From Flavivirga abyssicola (lineage in GTDB: Bacteria; Bacteroidota; Bacteroidia; Flavobacteriales; Flavobacteriaceae), in NCBI RefSeq assembly GCF_030540775.2, contig NZ_CP141266.1, positions 3,893,001 to 3,957,000 on the forward strand: a stretch of DNA of 64,000 nt, read 5' to 3'. Under the pieces are notes generated by a model. The model saw only the letters and a program-made list of their open reading frames with translations, did not search any database and had not been told where the DNA came from. Shown one piece after another: positions 57,674-64,000 of the stretch (within the stretch, counting starts at the first letter, position 1; every line of letters starts with the position of its first letter). Both the position numbers and the translations under genes were made by a program.

Positions 57674-57699
57674 CTGTCAGGTTGAGCGTGGTCGAGACC
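57674..57699 (+). repeat. GTCAGGTTGAGCG-type interspersed element fragment
   Basis: GTCAGGTTGAGCGTGGTCGA within 57674-57699 matches a short element I know from many Flavobacteriaceae intergenic regions. It lies inside the pyrR-pyrB spacer and seems not to break the operon. Confidence 0.45.
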
Positions 57700-57744
57700 A
57701 AATTAAAAATAACTGGCAATTAATTGCCACAGAATACAAAAAGC

Positions 57745-58674
57745 ATGAGTGAATTAAGTGTCAATCACTTATTAGGAATAAAATATCTTAAAGAAGAAGA
57801 TATCCAACTTATTTTTGAAACTGCCGATCATTTTAAAGAAGTCATTAATAGACCTATTAAAAAAGTACCTTCACTTAGAGATATTACTATTGCCAACCTT
57901 TTTTTTGAAAATTCAACAAGAACAAAATTATCATTTGAATTAGCTGAAAAAAGACTATCTGCAGATGTTATTAATTTTTCATCAGGACAATCTTCAGTAA
58001 AGAAGGGGGAAACCTTAATAGATACTGTTAATAATATCTTATCTATGAAAGTTGATATGGTTGTGATGAGGCATCCTAATCCGGGAGCAGGTGTCTTTTT
58101 GTCAAAACATATAAATGCAAGTATTATTAATGCAGGAGATGGTGCTCATGAACATCCAACACAAGCACTTTTAGATTCATACTCCATAAGAGAGAAGTTA
58201 GGAGATGTAAATGGAAAGAAAGTTGTTATAGTAGGAGATATTCTTCATAGTCGTGTAGCACTTTCAAACATATTTGCACTACAACTTCAAGGGGCGCAAG
58301 TAATGGTTTGCGGGCCTAAAACATTATTGCCAAAGTATATTGATAAGCTTGAAGTAAAAGTTGAAACAAATCTACGTAAAGCATTAAATTGGTGTGATGT
58401 AGCAAATATGTTACGTGTGCAAAATGAACGCATGGATATTAGCTATTTTCCATCAACCAGAGAATACACCCAACAGTTTGGTGTAAATAAAGAATTGTTA
58501 GATTCATTAGATAAAGAAATTACGATCATGCATCCAGGCCCTATTAACAGGGGTGTGGAAATTACCAGCGATGTTGCCGATTCAAAACAGTCCATTATTC
58601 TTGATCAAGTTCAAAATGGTGTAGCTATAAGAATGGCAGCTATATATTTACTAGCGTCCAAAATAAAACAGTAG
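57745..58674 (+). CDS. pyrB: Aspartate carbamoyltransferase catalytic subunit
   Basis: Condenses carbamoyl phosphate and aspartate, the first committed step of pyrimidine synthesis; cytosolic. 309 residues from ATG 57745; a TTG 21 bases upstream is disfavoured. Carbamoyl phosphate loop FENSTRTKLSFE (about 50-61), the 80s loop (SSVKKGETL), HEHPTQALLD and HPGPINRG are all present. No regulatory subunit pyrI follows. Downstream genes are spaced by 1-3 bases, making one operon through rnz. Confidence 0.97.
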   Translation: MSELSVNHLLGIKYLKEEDIQLIFETADHFKEVINRPIKKVPSLRDITIANLFFENSTRTKLSFELAEKRLSADVINFSSGQSSVKKGETLIDTVNNILSMKVDMVVMRHPNPGAGVFLSKHINASIINAGDGAHEHPTQALLDSYSIREKLGDVNGKKVVIVGDILHSRVALSNIFALQLQGAQVMVCGPKTLLPKYIDKLEVKVETNLRKALNWCDVANMLRVQNERMDISYFPSTREYTQQFGVNKELLDSLDKEITIMHPGPINRGVEITSDVADSKQSIILDQVQNGVAIRMAAIYLLASKIKQ

Positions 58675-58677
58675 ATT

Positions 58678-59010
58678 ATGATTTTAGACCAAAACGGTAA
58701 CACTTCTATAATCACGCAAGAAAAAGCTACGATTATAGAATTAGTTAAGAAATTACAGGCTTTATACCCAAAATTTAAAAACAATAATATTATTGTAGTT
58801 TTAACCACCTTAAATGAATTAGGGTTGCAAGATATTGTTGAGTTTCTTGAAGTATCAAATATGCACCGTGCATCAAAGCAATCCTTTGTAATTGTTTCAA
58901 ATAATATCAATTTAGAAAATATTCCAGACGAAATTATTGTAGTGCCAACTATTCAAGAGGCTTATGATATTATAGAGATGGAAGAAATGGAACGTGATTT
59001 AGGATTTTAA
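58678..59010 (+). CDS. Small STAS-like protein of the pyrB-rnz cluster
   Basis: A 110-residue cytosolic protein. The strand-helix pattern (NNNIIVVLTTLNELGLQDIV, SFVIVSN, EIIVVPTIQEAYDIIEMEEM, ending RDLGF) resembles a STAS/anti-sigma-antagonist fold; the phosphorylatable Ser is not evident. Homologues are sometimes labelled ribonuclease Z only because of their neighbour; it has no metallo-beta-lactamase motif. Three bases separate it from pyrB and one from the DUF3291 gene. Confidence 0.75.
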   Translation: MILDQNGNTSIITQEKATIIELVKKLQALYPKFKNNNIIVVLTTLNELGLQDIVEFLEVSNMHRASKQSFVIVSNNINLENIPDEIIVVPTIQEAYDIIEMEEMERDLGF

Positions 59011-59011
59011 T

Positions 59012-59482
59012 ATGAGTGAACTACATCTTGCCCAAGTAAATGTTGCAAAGCGATTAGCCCCGATGGACGACCCTATTATGCAAGGTTTTGTAAACAACTT
59101 GGATAGAATTAATGCTTTGGCAGACGAAAGTGAGGGTTTTGTTTGGCGTTTAAAAGATGAGGACAAGGATTTAGGCGCTCAAATTTTCCAAGACGATAAA
59201 TTACTTATTAATATGTCTGTATGGGAAAATTTAGAAGCGCTATTTAATTATACCTATAAATCGGGCCATATAGAAGTTTTTAAGCGTAAAAAAGAATGGT
59301 TTGGTAAAATGAAAATGATGCACATGGCATTCTGGTATGTTCCTAAAGGTTACGAACCCACATTTCAAGATGCTAAAAATAGATTAGATTACTTAAATAA
59401 GCATGGTGATACGCCTTATGCTTTTAGTTTTAAAAGCAAATTCACAGTATCAGAGTCATTAAATTACAAACCTATTTTGTAA
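59012..59482 (+). CDS. DUF3291 protein
   Basis: A 156-residue cytosolic protein. It matches DUF3291 (HLAQVNVAKRLAPMDDP, FVNNLDRINALADESEGFVW, SVWENLEALFNYTYKSGH, FGKMKMMHMAFWYVP), an uncharacterised ferredoxin-like alpha/beta-barrel family related to monooxygenase-type ABM domains. No catalytic residues are known. Tightly packed in the pyrR-rnz operon (2-base gap before rnz). Confidence 0.85.
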   Translation: MSELHLAQVNVAKRLAPMDDPIMQGFVNNLDRINALADESEGFVWRLKDEDKDLGAQIFQDDKLLINMSVWENLEALFNYTYKSGHIEVFKRKKEWFGKMKMMHMAFWYVPKGYEPTFQDAKNRLDYLNKHGDTPYAFSFKSKFTVSESLNYKPIL

Positions 59483-59483
59483 T

Positions 59484-60389
59484 ATGAAGCTCACTATTTT
59501 AGGCTGTTATAGCGCTACCCCAAGAACACTAAACAATACCACATCCCAAGTATTAGAGATTAACAACCATATGTTTTTAATAGATTGTGGAGAAGGTACT
59601 CAAGTACAGCTTCGTAAGCACAAAATAAAGTTTAATCGTATTAAGCACATATTTATATCACATTTACATGGGGATCATTTTTTTGGTTTAGTTGGTTTAA
59701 TATCTACCTTTAGATTACTTACCAGAGAAGCAGATTTACATATTTATGGGCCAAAAGGAATTAAAGAAGTTGTTACTTTACAAATGAAGTTAGCCGATTC
59801 CTGGACTAATTATAATCTTATCTTTCATGAACTAACTTCAAATAAGTCAGAATTGATCTTTGAAGACGAAAAGGTTCTGGTACATACAGTTCCTCTAAAT
59901 CATCGGGTTTACACCAATGGATTTTTATTTCAAGAAAAAGAAGGGGATCGTAAGTTAAAAATTGAAGCAGTAGAGGCCGCTAATATCAATGTTGCTTATT
60001 ATAGAAAACTAACCCAGGGTTTTGATGTTGTAAACGAAAACGGGGAAACTATAAAAAATGAATCTGTTACAAAAGCTGGTTTAAAACCAAAAAGCTATGC
60101 GTTTTGTAGTGATACTATGTATAAAGAAGATATAGTCCCTATTATAAAAAATGTAGATGTACTGTATCATGAATCTACCTTTTTAGAAAAACATGCCCAT
60201 TTAGGGCCTAAAACAAAGCACTCTACTGCAAAAGAAGCAGCTACAATAGCCAAATTAGCTAATGCAGGTACATTATTGCTTGGACATTATTCAACGCGTT
60301 ACGATGGCTTAAACGCTTTTAAAGAAGAAGCCCAAGAAGTTTTTGATAATGTGGAGTTATGTGAAGATGGAAAAACTTTTGAGTTTTAA
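59484..60389 (+). CDS. rnz: Ribonuclease Z
   Basis: Metal-dependent endonuclease that removes the 3' trailer of tRNA precursors. The 301-residue protein has the metallo-beta-lactamase motif SHLHGDH (His60, His62, Asp64, His65) and other ligands in VPLNHRV, FCSDT and LGHYSTRY. The exosite insert typical of RNase Z lies at about 145-205 (TQGFDVVNENGETIKN). It is the last gene of the pyrR-pyrB-58678-DUF3291-rnz operon. Confidence 0.95.
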   Translation: MKLTILGCYSATPRTLNNTTSQVLEINNHMFLIDCGEGTQVQLRKHKIKFNRIKHIFISHLHGDHFFGLVGLISTFRLLTREADLHIYGPKGIKEVVTLQMKLADSWTNYNLIFHELTSNKSELIFEDEKVLVHTVPLNHRVYTNGFLFQEKEGDRKLKIEAVEAANINVAYYRKLTQGFDVVNENGETIKNESVTKAGLKPKSYAFCSDTMYKEDIVPIIKNVDVLYHESTFLEKHAHLGPKTKHSTAKEAATIAKLANAGTLLLGHYSTRYDGLNAFKEEAQEVFDNVELCEDGKTFEF

Positions 60390-60393
60390 TCGA

Positions 60394-60446
60394 AAAGAAT
60401 TTCCCGAGGCAGAGCCTCTGGGATAGTTTGTTTCAAGAAATTCTTT
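60394..60446 (+). repeat. CCCGAGGCAGA element, copy 2, within a larger dyad
   Basis: AAAGAATTT (60394-60402) and AAATTCTTT (60438-60446) flank an inner hairpin CCGAGGC-AGA-GCCTCTGG (60404-60421). It lies between the convergent ends of rnz and the 60445 gene and probably acts as a shared terminator. Related to 32431-32462. Confidence 0.6.
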
Positions 60447-60855
60447 ATTTTATTCCTTCCAATTTCAGAACCCATTCTATAGCTTCATCTAAAGATAAAC
60501 AAGTTTGAATTTTAACTTTTGAAAACATCTTTTCTAAAGAAGTGTTTATGTACATCATGTCATTATAAAATACAATGGCACTCTTCTTTATAATATTATA
60601 TGGCTCAATTTTTATCCAATTATGTGGATCAATAGAATACGAATTAACTCTATTAGAGATATAGTCCAGCTTGGCATCTTTACCATAAAACTCTATAATT
60701 TCTTTAAATACTAATTCAAGTTTACATGAATCAAAGTGTATACCGGTATGCAATTCTGCTATTATAAATTTTTCACAGAAATAAAAAATACCAAAAGGCA
60801 TTTCTAGTTTATAATAGCTTAAACTATTACTGTAGGTCGAATTTTCAAATTTCAT
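60445..60855 (-). CDS. Small STAS/SpoIIAA-like protein, paralogue A
   Basis: A 136-residue protein without signal peptide. It starts MKFENSTYSNSLSYYKLEM and ends with the helix CLSLDEAIEWVLKLEGIK. The alternation of strands and helices with VFYNDMMYINTSLEKMF suggests the STAS/SEC14-like SpoIIAA fold; this is inference. It is a clear paralogue of the gene at 62560: shared blocks include ISNR.NSYS.DP, YNDMMY and CLSLDEAIEW. An IS4 element lies between the two copies. Confidence 0.75.
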   Translation of the reverse strand: MKFENSTYSNSLSYYKLEMPFGIFYFCEKFIIAELHTGIHFDSCKLELVFKEIIEFYGKDAKLDYISNRVNSYSIDPHNWIKIEPYNIIKKSAIVFYNDMMYINTSLEKMFSKVKIQTCLSLDEAIEWVLKLEGIK

Positions 60856-61178
60856 AAGGGGCTATTTATGACGGTACGAATTTACAACGTTTAATGAAAT
60901 TTACGCCTACTAAACCATAAATTTTTGCTATTATTTATTCCATTGTAGGAGAGATAAATAACTTATTTGAACTGTGCATTAAATGAATTATAAGTACTAT
61001 TTGAAGGTGCTTTAATGTATTTCAAGAGGTTAGATATGTACAAAGAAATAGTTAAAGGTTTTTTATGTGCAAAATTTATGAATTTTATTGAAAATTAGGA
61101 AAACTTCCACCTTTGTTGGAAGTCCGCCCCATTGGTTTTACCGTTTTTATAATTTTGTTTTGATTATGGGTTTTGCAA
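60856..61178. other. Spacer of 323 bases left of the IS4 element
   Basis: No gene. It holds the leader of paralogue A and, at 61104-61122, the hairpin CTTCCA/TGGAAG followed by GTCCGCCCC and GGTTTTAC. These match, in inverted orientation, the sequence right of the element at 62510-62555. Confidence 0.5.
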
Positions 61179-61218
61179 AGACCTGTCAGGTTTTCAAAAC
61201 ATAAGTGTTCGGAAGAGC
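61179..61218 (+). repeat. Left terminal inverted repeat of the IS4 element
   Basis: Begins AGACCTGTCAGG and ends GTTCGGAAGAGC; complementary to 62457-62496 with one mismatch. Confidence 0.95.
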
Positions 61219-61267
61219 AAAGTTCATTGACATATTTTCATACATTAGTTTCTTAAATCAAGGTTAC

Positions 61268-62455
61268 ATGAGAAAAAAAGTTAGTGTTCACAGTTTATTA
61301 AAACTAATAGGCAATGATTTTTTAACGTCTTTGGCCTTGGAGACGGGTACAAACTATAAATCAAAAAAGTTACAAGGCGAAGTTGTTTTCAAATTATTGC
61401 TGATGTCCCTTTTAGACGATAAAAAGATCAGTTTGCGTCTCATGGAGAAAACATTTTCCAACAACCTATTCAAGCTTTATTCTGGAATAGAAAAAGGTCA
61501 GACCATTAGGCACAGTAGCTTGTCAGAGCGTATTTCCGTTATAAACTCAGAGTATTTCGAAAGGATACATGCCCATGTTTATGAGCTTTCCGAACAATAC
61601 TTTGATACAGAACAGGAGCCCTACAATATTCGCCAATTTGATTCAACAAGCCTGTCCCTTTCTGCCAAACTATTAAAAAAAGGGATGGTCAACGGGCTGA
61701 AGAACAAGAAAGGTGAGCATGGCAAGAAACAGATAAAATTCACTGTTGGCCTGACCAACAACCTGCCGAGCAATATTCGTTTTTATAACGAACAGAAGCA
61801 CTTAGCAGAAGACCTGACCTTACGTGAAGCGATTCTTAATGCCAATATCAAGGGTACAGAGGTAGTCGTTTTTGATAGAGGTTTAAAGAAAAGAACAACG
61901 TTTCAAGAATTCAACCAGTTGGACATCTTCTTTGTCACAAGAATAAACCCGACAAAGAGTATAAAGGTCATTGAGCAAAATAGGTTGGGAAACAGTATTG
62001 AGACCGATACTCTAAATATCTTTAGTGATGAGAGGGTATACTTGTACCATCAGAACAAATCACTTTTAAAGAAACCCTTCAGGCTTATAAGGTCACATTC
62101 AAAGCAGACAAGGGAAGAGTTACTGTTCCTGACTAATATAGAAGATTTAAATGCGGATGATGTTACCGAGATTTATAAAAGACGTTGGGACATTGAAGTG
62201 TTCTTTAAGTTCATAAAGCAGCACTTGCATTTTAAGCATCTTGTCAACCAAAGTGAAAACGGAATCAAGGTCATGATGTATATGACCATGATTGTTGGGA
62301 TACTTTTATTGCTTTACAAAAAACTAAACAATGTAAAGAGTTATAAAATAGCTAAATACGAATTTACCGAGGAACTAAATATGGAAATAATAAGAGAAAT
62401 AGTAGTGATTTGCGAGGGAGATCCACGCAAATCTGATATATTTGATACCTCTTAA
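61268..62455 (+). CDS. IS4-family transposase
   Basis: A 395-residue DDE transposase from ATG 61268; a GTG at 61205 would start inside the terminal repeat and is unlikely. The DDE residues are in RQFDSTSLSLS, VVVFDRGLKK and the YREK signature YKRRWDIEVFFKFIK (Y-2-R-3-E-6-K spacing exact). Intact, so transposition is possible if the element has not been inactivated otherwise. The stop is one base before the right terminal repeat. Confidence 0.95.
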   Translation: MRKKVSVHSLLKLIGNDFLTSLALETGTNYKSKKLQGEVVFKLLLMSLLDDKKISLRLMEKTFSNNLFKLYSGIEKGQTIRHSSLSERISVINSEYFERIHAHVYELSEQYFDTEQEPYNIRQFDSTSLSLSAKLLKKGMVNGLKNKKGEHGKKQIKFTVGLTNNLPSNIRFYNEQKHLAEDLTLREAILNANIKGTEVVVFDRGLKKRTTFQEFNQLDIFFVTRINPTKSIKVIEQNRLGNSIETDTLNIFSDERVYLYHQNKSLLKKPFRLIRSHSKQTREELLFLTNIEDLNADDVTEIYKRRWDIEVFFKFIKQHLHFKHLVNQSENGIKVMMYMTMIVGILLLLYKKLNNVKSYKIAKYEFTEELNMEIIREIVVICEGDPRKSDIFDTS

Positions 62456-62456
62456 A

Positions 62457-62496
62457 GCTCTTCCGAACACTTATGTTTTCAAAACCTGACAGGTCT
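62457..62496 (-). repeat. Right terminal inverted repeat of the IS4 element
   Basis: Begins GCTCTTCCGAAC and ends ACAGGTCT; complement of 61179-61218 with one mismatch. Confidence 0.95.
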
Positions 62497-62536
62497 ACAA
62501 TCAAAAATCGTAAAACCTTTTAGGGGCTGACCAAAG

Positions 62537-62555
62537 CCACCACTTTTAGTGGTGG
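62537..62555. repeat. Hairpin right of the IS4 element
   Basis: CCACCACT, TTT, AGTGGTGG: a perfect 8-base stem. With the preceding GTAAAACC and GGGGCTGACC it mirrors the left flank at 61104-61145. It may be one end of an older palindromic element. Confidence 0.6.
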
Positions 62556-62559
62556 ATAT

Positions 62560-62979
62560 TTACTTTAGCGCATCCAAGTTAAGAATCCATTCTATGGCTT
62601 CATCTAAAGATAAACAAGAGTGGATATTAATTTTTGAAAACCTTTTTTCTAAAGTAGCGTTCATATACATCATATCATTATAATACACAATAGTACCACC
62701 AACAACCATATTGTTTTTATTGTATTGTTCTGCTTTTGCCCAAACTTGTGGATCGACAGAATATGAATTAATTCTATTAGAGATATAGCCTAGCTTATCA
62801 TCCTTATCATAAAAACTTAAAATATCTTTAGCAGCTTCTTGAATTTTAGGCCAGTCAAGATGAATACCGGCATTTAATTCTGATATAAAAAATTTTTCAC
62901 ATAAAAAATAATTACCATAAGACATTTCTAATTTATAGTAGTTAATTGTTTTGCTTAAGTGAGAGTTTTCAAATTTCAT
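62560..62979 (-). CDS. Small STAS/SpoIIAA-like protein, paralogue B
   Basis: Start chosen at ATG 62979 (139 residues), which aligns with paralogue A's MKFENS; an in-frame ATG 27 bases upstream adds MNPLPINSF without counterpart. No signal peptide. Ends CLSLDEAIEWILNLDALK. Same fold inference as paralogue A (STAS/SEC14-like). The pair is a tandem duplication on the minus strand now split by the IS4 element. Its start region is divergent from pdxH, 95 bases apart. Confidence 0.75.
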   Translation of the reverse strand: MKFENSHLSKTINYYKLEMSYGNYFLCEKFFISELNAGIHLDWPKIQEAAKDILSFYDKDDKLGYISNRINSYSVDPQVWAKAEQYNKNNMVVGGTIVYYNDMMYMNATLEKRFSKINIHSCLSLDEAIEWILNLDALK

Positions 62980-63074
62980 AAAGCTATTGATTGGTAGAGG
63001 GTTCATGCTAATTTACAATGTTTCGAGAAATTTTAATGTTCAAGAGAGCATTATTTTTTGTTATTTTGTTGTCT

Positions 63075-63722
63075 ATGGAAAAAGATTTAGGAAATTATAG
63101 AAAACCTTACGAGAAGTACGAACTACTTTTAAAAGATGTACCAGAAAATCCAATGGAATTATTCCAAAAATGGTTTCATGAGGTAGATAAATTTTTTATT
63201 GAAAATGAAACTAATGCCATGACTATTTCTACCATTGGCTTAGATGGTTTTCCTAAGAATAGAATTGTATTATTAAAACGCTACACATATGAAGGCTTTA
63301 TTTTTTATACCAATTATGATAGCGAAAAAGGAAAAGCAATAGCTCAAAATCCAAATGTGTGTTTGTCCTTTTTTTGGCATGGTGCAGAACGTCAAATTAT
63401 CATTAAAGGACAAGCTGAAAAGATTGCAGAGAATTTAAGTGATGGCTATTTTGAATCTAGACCCAGGGGAAGTCAGTTGGGCGCTTTAGTTTCGAATCAA
63501 AGTCAAATTATAGAAAGTAGAGATGCTCTTGAAAAAAAACTTTCAGAATTAGAGAATGAGTTTGAAGGAAAAGAAATACCAAGACCAGCTAATTGGGGTG
63601 GGTATATTGTTAAGCCTGTGGAAATTGAATTTTGGCAAGGTCGACCTAATAGATTACACGATAGGGTAAGATTTAGACTTCAAAATGATTACAATTGGAA
63701 AATTGACCGATTATCTCCTTGA
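63075..63722 (+). CDS. pdxH: Pyridoxamine 5'-phosphate oxidase
   Basis: FMN enzyme that oxidises pyridoxamine and pyridoxine 5'-phosphate to the cofactor pyridoxal 5'-phosphate; cytosolic. I choose ATG 63075 (215 residues, MEKDLGNYRKPYEKYELLL); an ATG/TTG extension from 63018 would overlap the promoter area of paralogue B and has no family match. FMN and substrate blocks: NRIVLLKRYTYEGFIFYTNY, SFFWHGAERQI, ESRPRGSQLGALVSNQS and the C-terminal EFWQGRPNRLHDR. Single gene. Confidence 0.95.
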   Translation: MEKDLGNYRKPYEKYELLLKDVPENPMELFQKWFHEVDKFFIENETNAMTISTIGLDGFPKNRIVLLKRYTYEGFIFYTNYDSEKGKAIAQNPNVCLSFFWHGAERQIIIKGQAEKIAENLSDGYFESRPRGSQLGALVSNQSQIIESRDALEKKLSELENEFEGKEIPRPANWGGYIVKPVEIEFWQGRPNRLHDRVRFRLQNDYNWKIDRLSP

Positions 63723-63768
63723 ATTAGCTATTAAACTTATAATATTTTTACTACAAATTGTATTTCAA

Positions 63769-63812
63769 CGATTAAAAGCAATATAATACGACAAAATACA
63801 TGTTTTTAATCG
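63769..63812. other. Inverted repeat after pdxH
   Basis: CGATTAAAA (63769-63777) and TTTTAATCG (63804-63812), 26-base loop. It could be a weak terminator for pdxH or a control site for the lipoprotein gene at 63887. No T-run of the usual kind follows. Confidence 0.3.
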
Positions 63813-63886
63813 ATTTTAACATTTTATTAACATTTACTTCAGGGTAGGCTGCTAATTTTACAGAACCTAATCTAAATTACCTACTT

Positions 63887-64000
63887 ATGAAGTCATTAAT
63901 TAAACTACCTTTATTGGTATTGTTTGCTGTGTTGACATTTTCTTCTTGTTCAACAGACAGCATTGATGACAAGGCAGATGCTATTGAATTAAGCCTTGTT
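63887..64000 (+). CDS. Lipoprotein gene, 5' part only
   Basis: The first 38 codons of a lipoprotein gene cut by the window edge. A clear lipobox, LTFSSC (Cys21), follows a hydrophobic stretch (LIKLPLLVLFAVL). The mature part starts STDSIDDKADAIELSLV. Too short to name. Leader is A-rich with no strong ribosome-binding site, as usual here. Confidence 0.8.
   Translation, partial: MKSLIKLPLLVLFAVLTFSSCSTDSIDDKADAIELSLV

Larger units (their letters stand above)
61179..62496 (+). mobile_element. Complete IS4-family insertion sequence
   Basis: 1318 bases bounded by 40-base terminal inverted repeats (61179-61218 and 62457-62496), identical except for one base near the middle. The outer end begins AGACCTGTCAGG. 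It carries one intact transposase gene. Base use is visibly G+C-richer than its neighbours. I see no target-site duplication: the flanks are TTTTGCAA on the left and ACAATC on the right. Confidence 0.93.

Noticed and set aside
58611-58910. A 99-codon minus-strand frame across the pyrB end and the 58678 gene
   Set aside because: Antisense shadow within a tightly packed plus-strand operon.
58678-59010. Naming the 110-residue protein ribonuclease Z
   Set aside because: It lacks the HxHxDH motif; the true enzyme is encoded at 59484-60389.
61170-62505. Target-site duplication of the IS4 element
   Set aside because: The bases outside the terminal repeats (TTTTGCAA and ACAATC) do not match beyond CAA, so none can be claimed.

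Overview
The window looks like chromosomal DNA of a marine-type member of the Flavobacteriaceae (Bacteroidota). The evidence is the low G+C content, A-rich leaders without strong Shine-Dalgarno sites, promoters of the Bacteroidota form (TTG, 19-20 bases, TAnnTTTG), a type IX secretion protein (PorQ), a fused alpha/beta 2-oxoacid dehydrogenase E1, many lipoproteins and a sulfatase. I cannot assign a genus. Most of the window is ordinary core genome in short operons on both strands. No tRNA, rRNA, CRISPR array, prophage or defence island was seen.

Layout. 0-4.4 kb: histidine degradation operon hutH (cut by the window edge)-hutU-hutI. 4.6-9 kb: glutaminyl cyclotransferase lipoprotein, SRP RNA with its own promoter, a short-chain dehydrogenase and two lipoproteins. 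9-16 kb: an ABC-F ATPase, small membrane and DUF2007 proteins, a secreted protein, and pheT with a PAP2 phosphatase. 16-19 kb: a TlpA-like thioredoxin lipoprotein and an unusual beta-helix/TonB-C-terminal fusion. 19.0-19.7 kb: a gene-free repeat-rich stretch. 19.7-27.3 kb (minus strand): a small conserved protein, a two-winged-helix methyltransferase, the fused E1 and a large M1-peptidase-like protein with a lost zinc motif. 27.4-35.2 kb (minus): LOG-family protein, uvrA, a HEIGH-type metalloprotease and a LytTR response regulator with its TPR histidine kinase. 35.5-44.9 kb: ggt, acpH, glmM, sulfatase, LpxL-like acyltransferase and rhomboid protease. 45-53 kb: lon, porQ, cmk, DUF547, LysM and rpsA with a foldable leader. 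53.5-57 kb: a candidate type IX cargo protein and an M14 carboxypeptidase with an Ada-like C-terminal zinc motif. 57-60.4 kb: pyrR-pyrB-small protein-DUF3291-rnz. 60.4-63 kb: two paralogous small proteins with a complete IS4-family element between them. 63-64 kb: pdxH and the start of a lipoprotein gene.

The strongest leads are protein architectures and non-coding structure, not a clear new gene system. They are the beta-helix/TonB fusion, the signal-less M14 protease with an Ada-like tail, the active-site-degenerate M1 protein, the IS4 copy that seems to sit inside an older palindromic element between duplicated genes, the modular hairpin repeats shared between 19 kb and 32 kb, and the rpsA leader.
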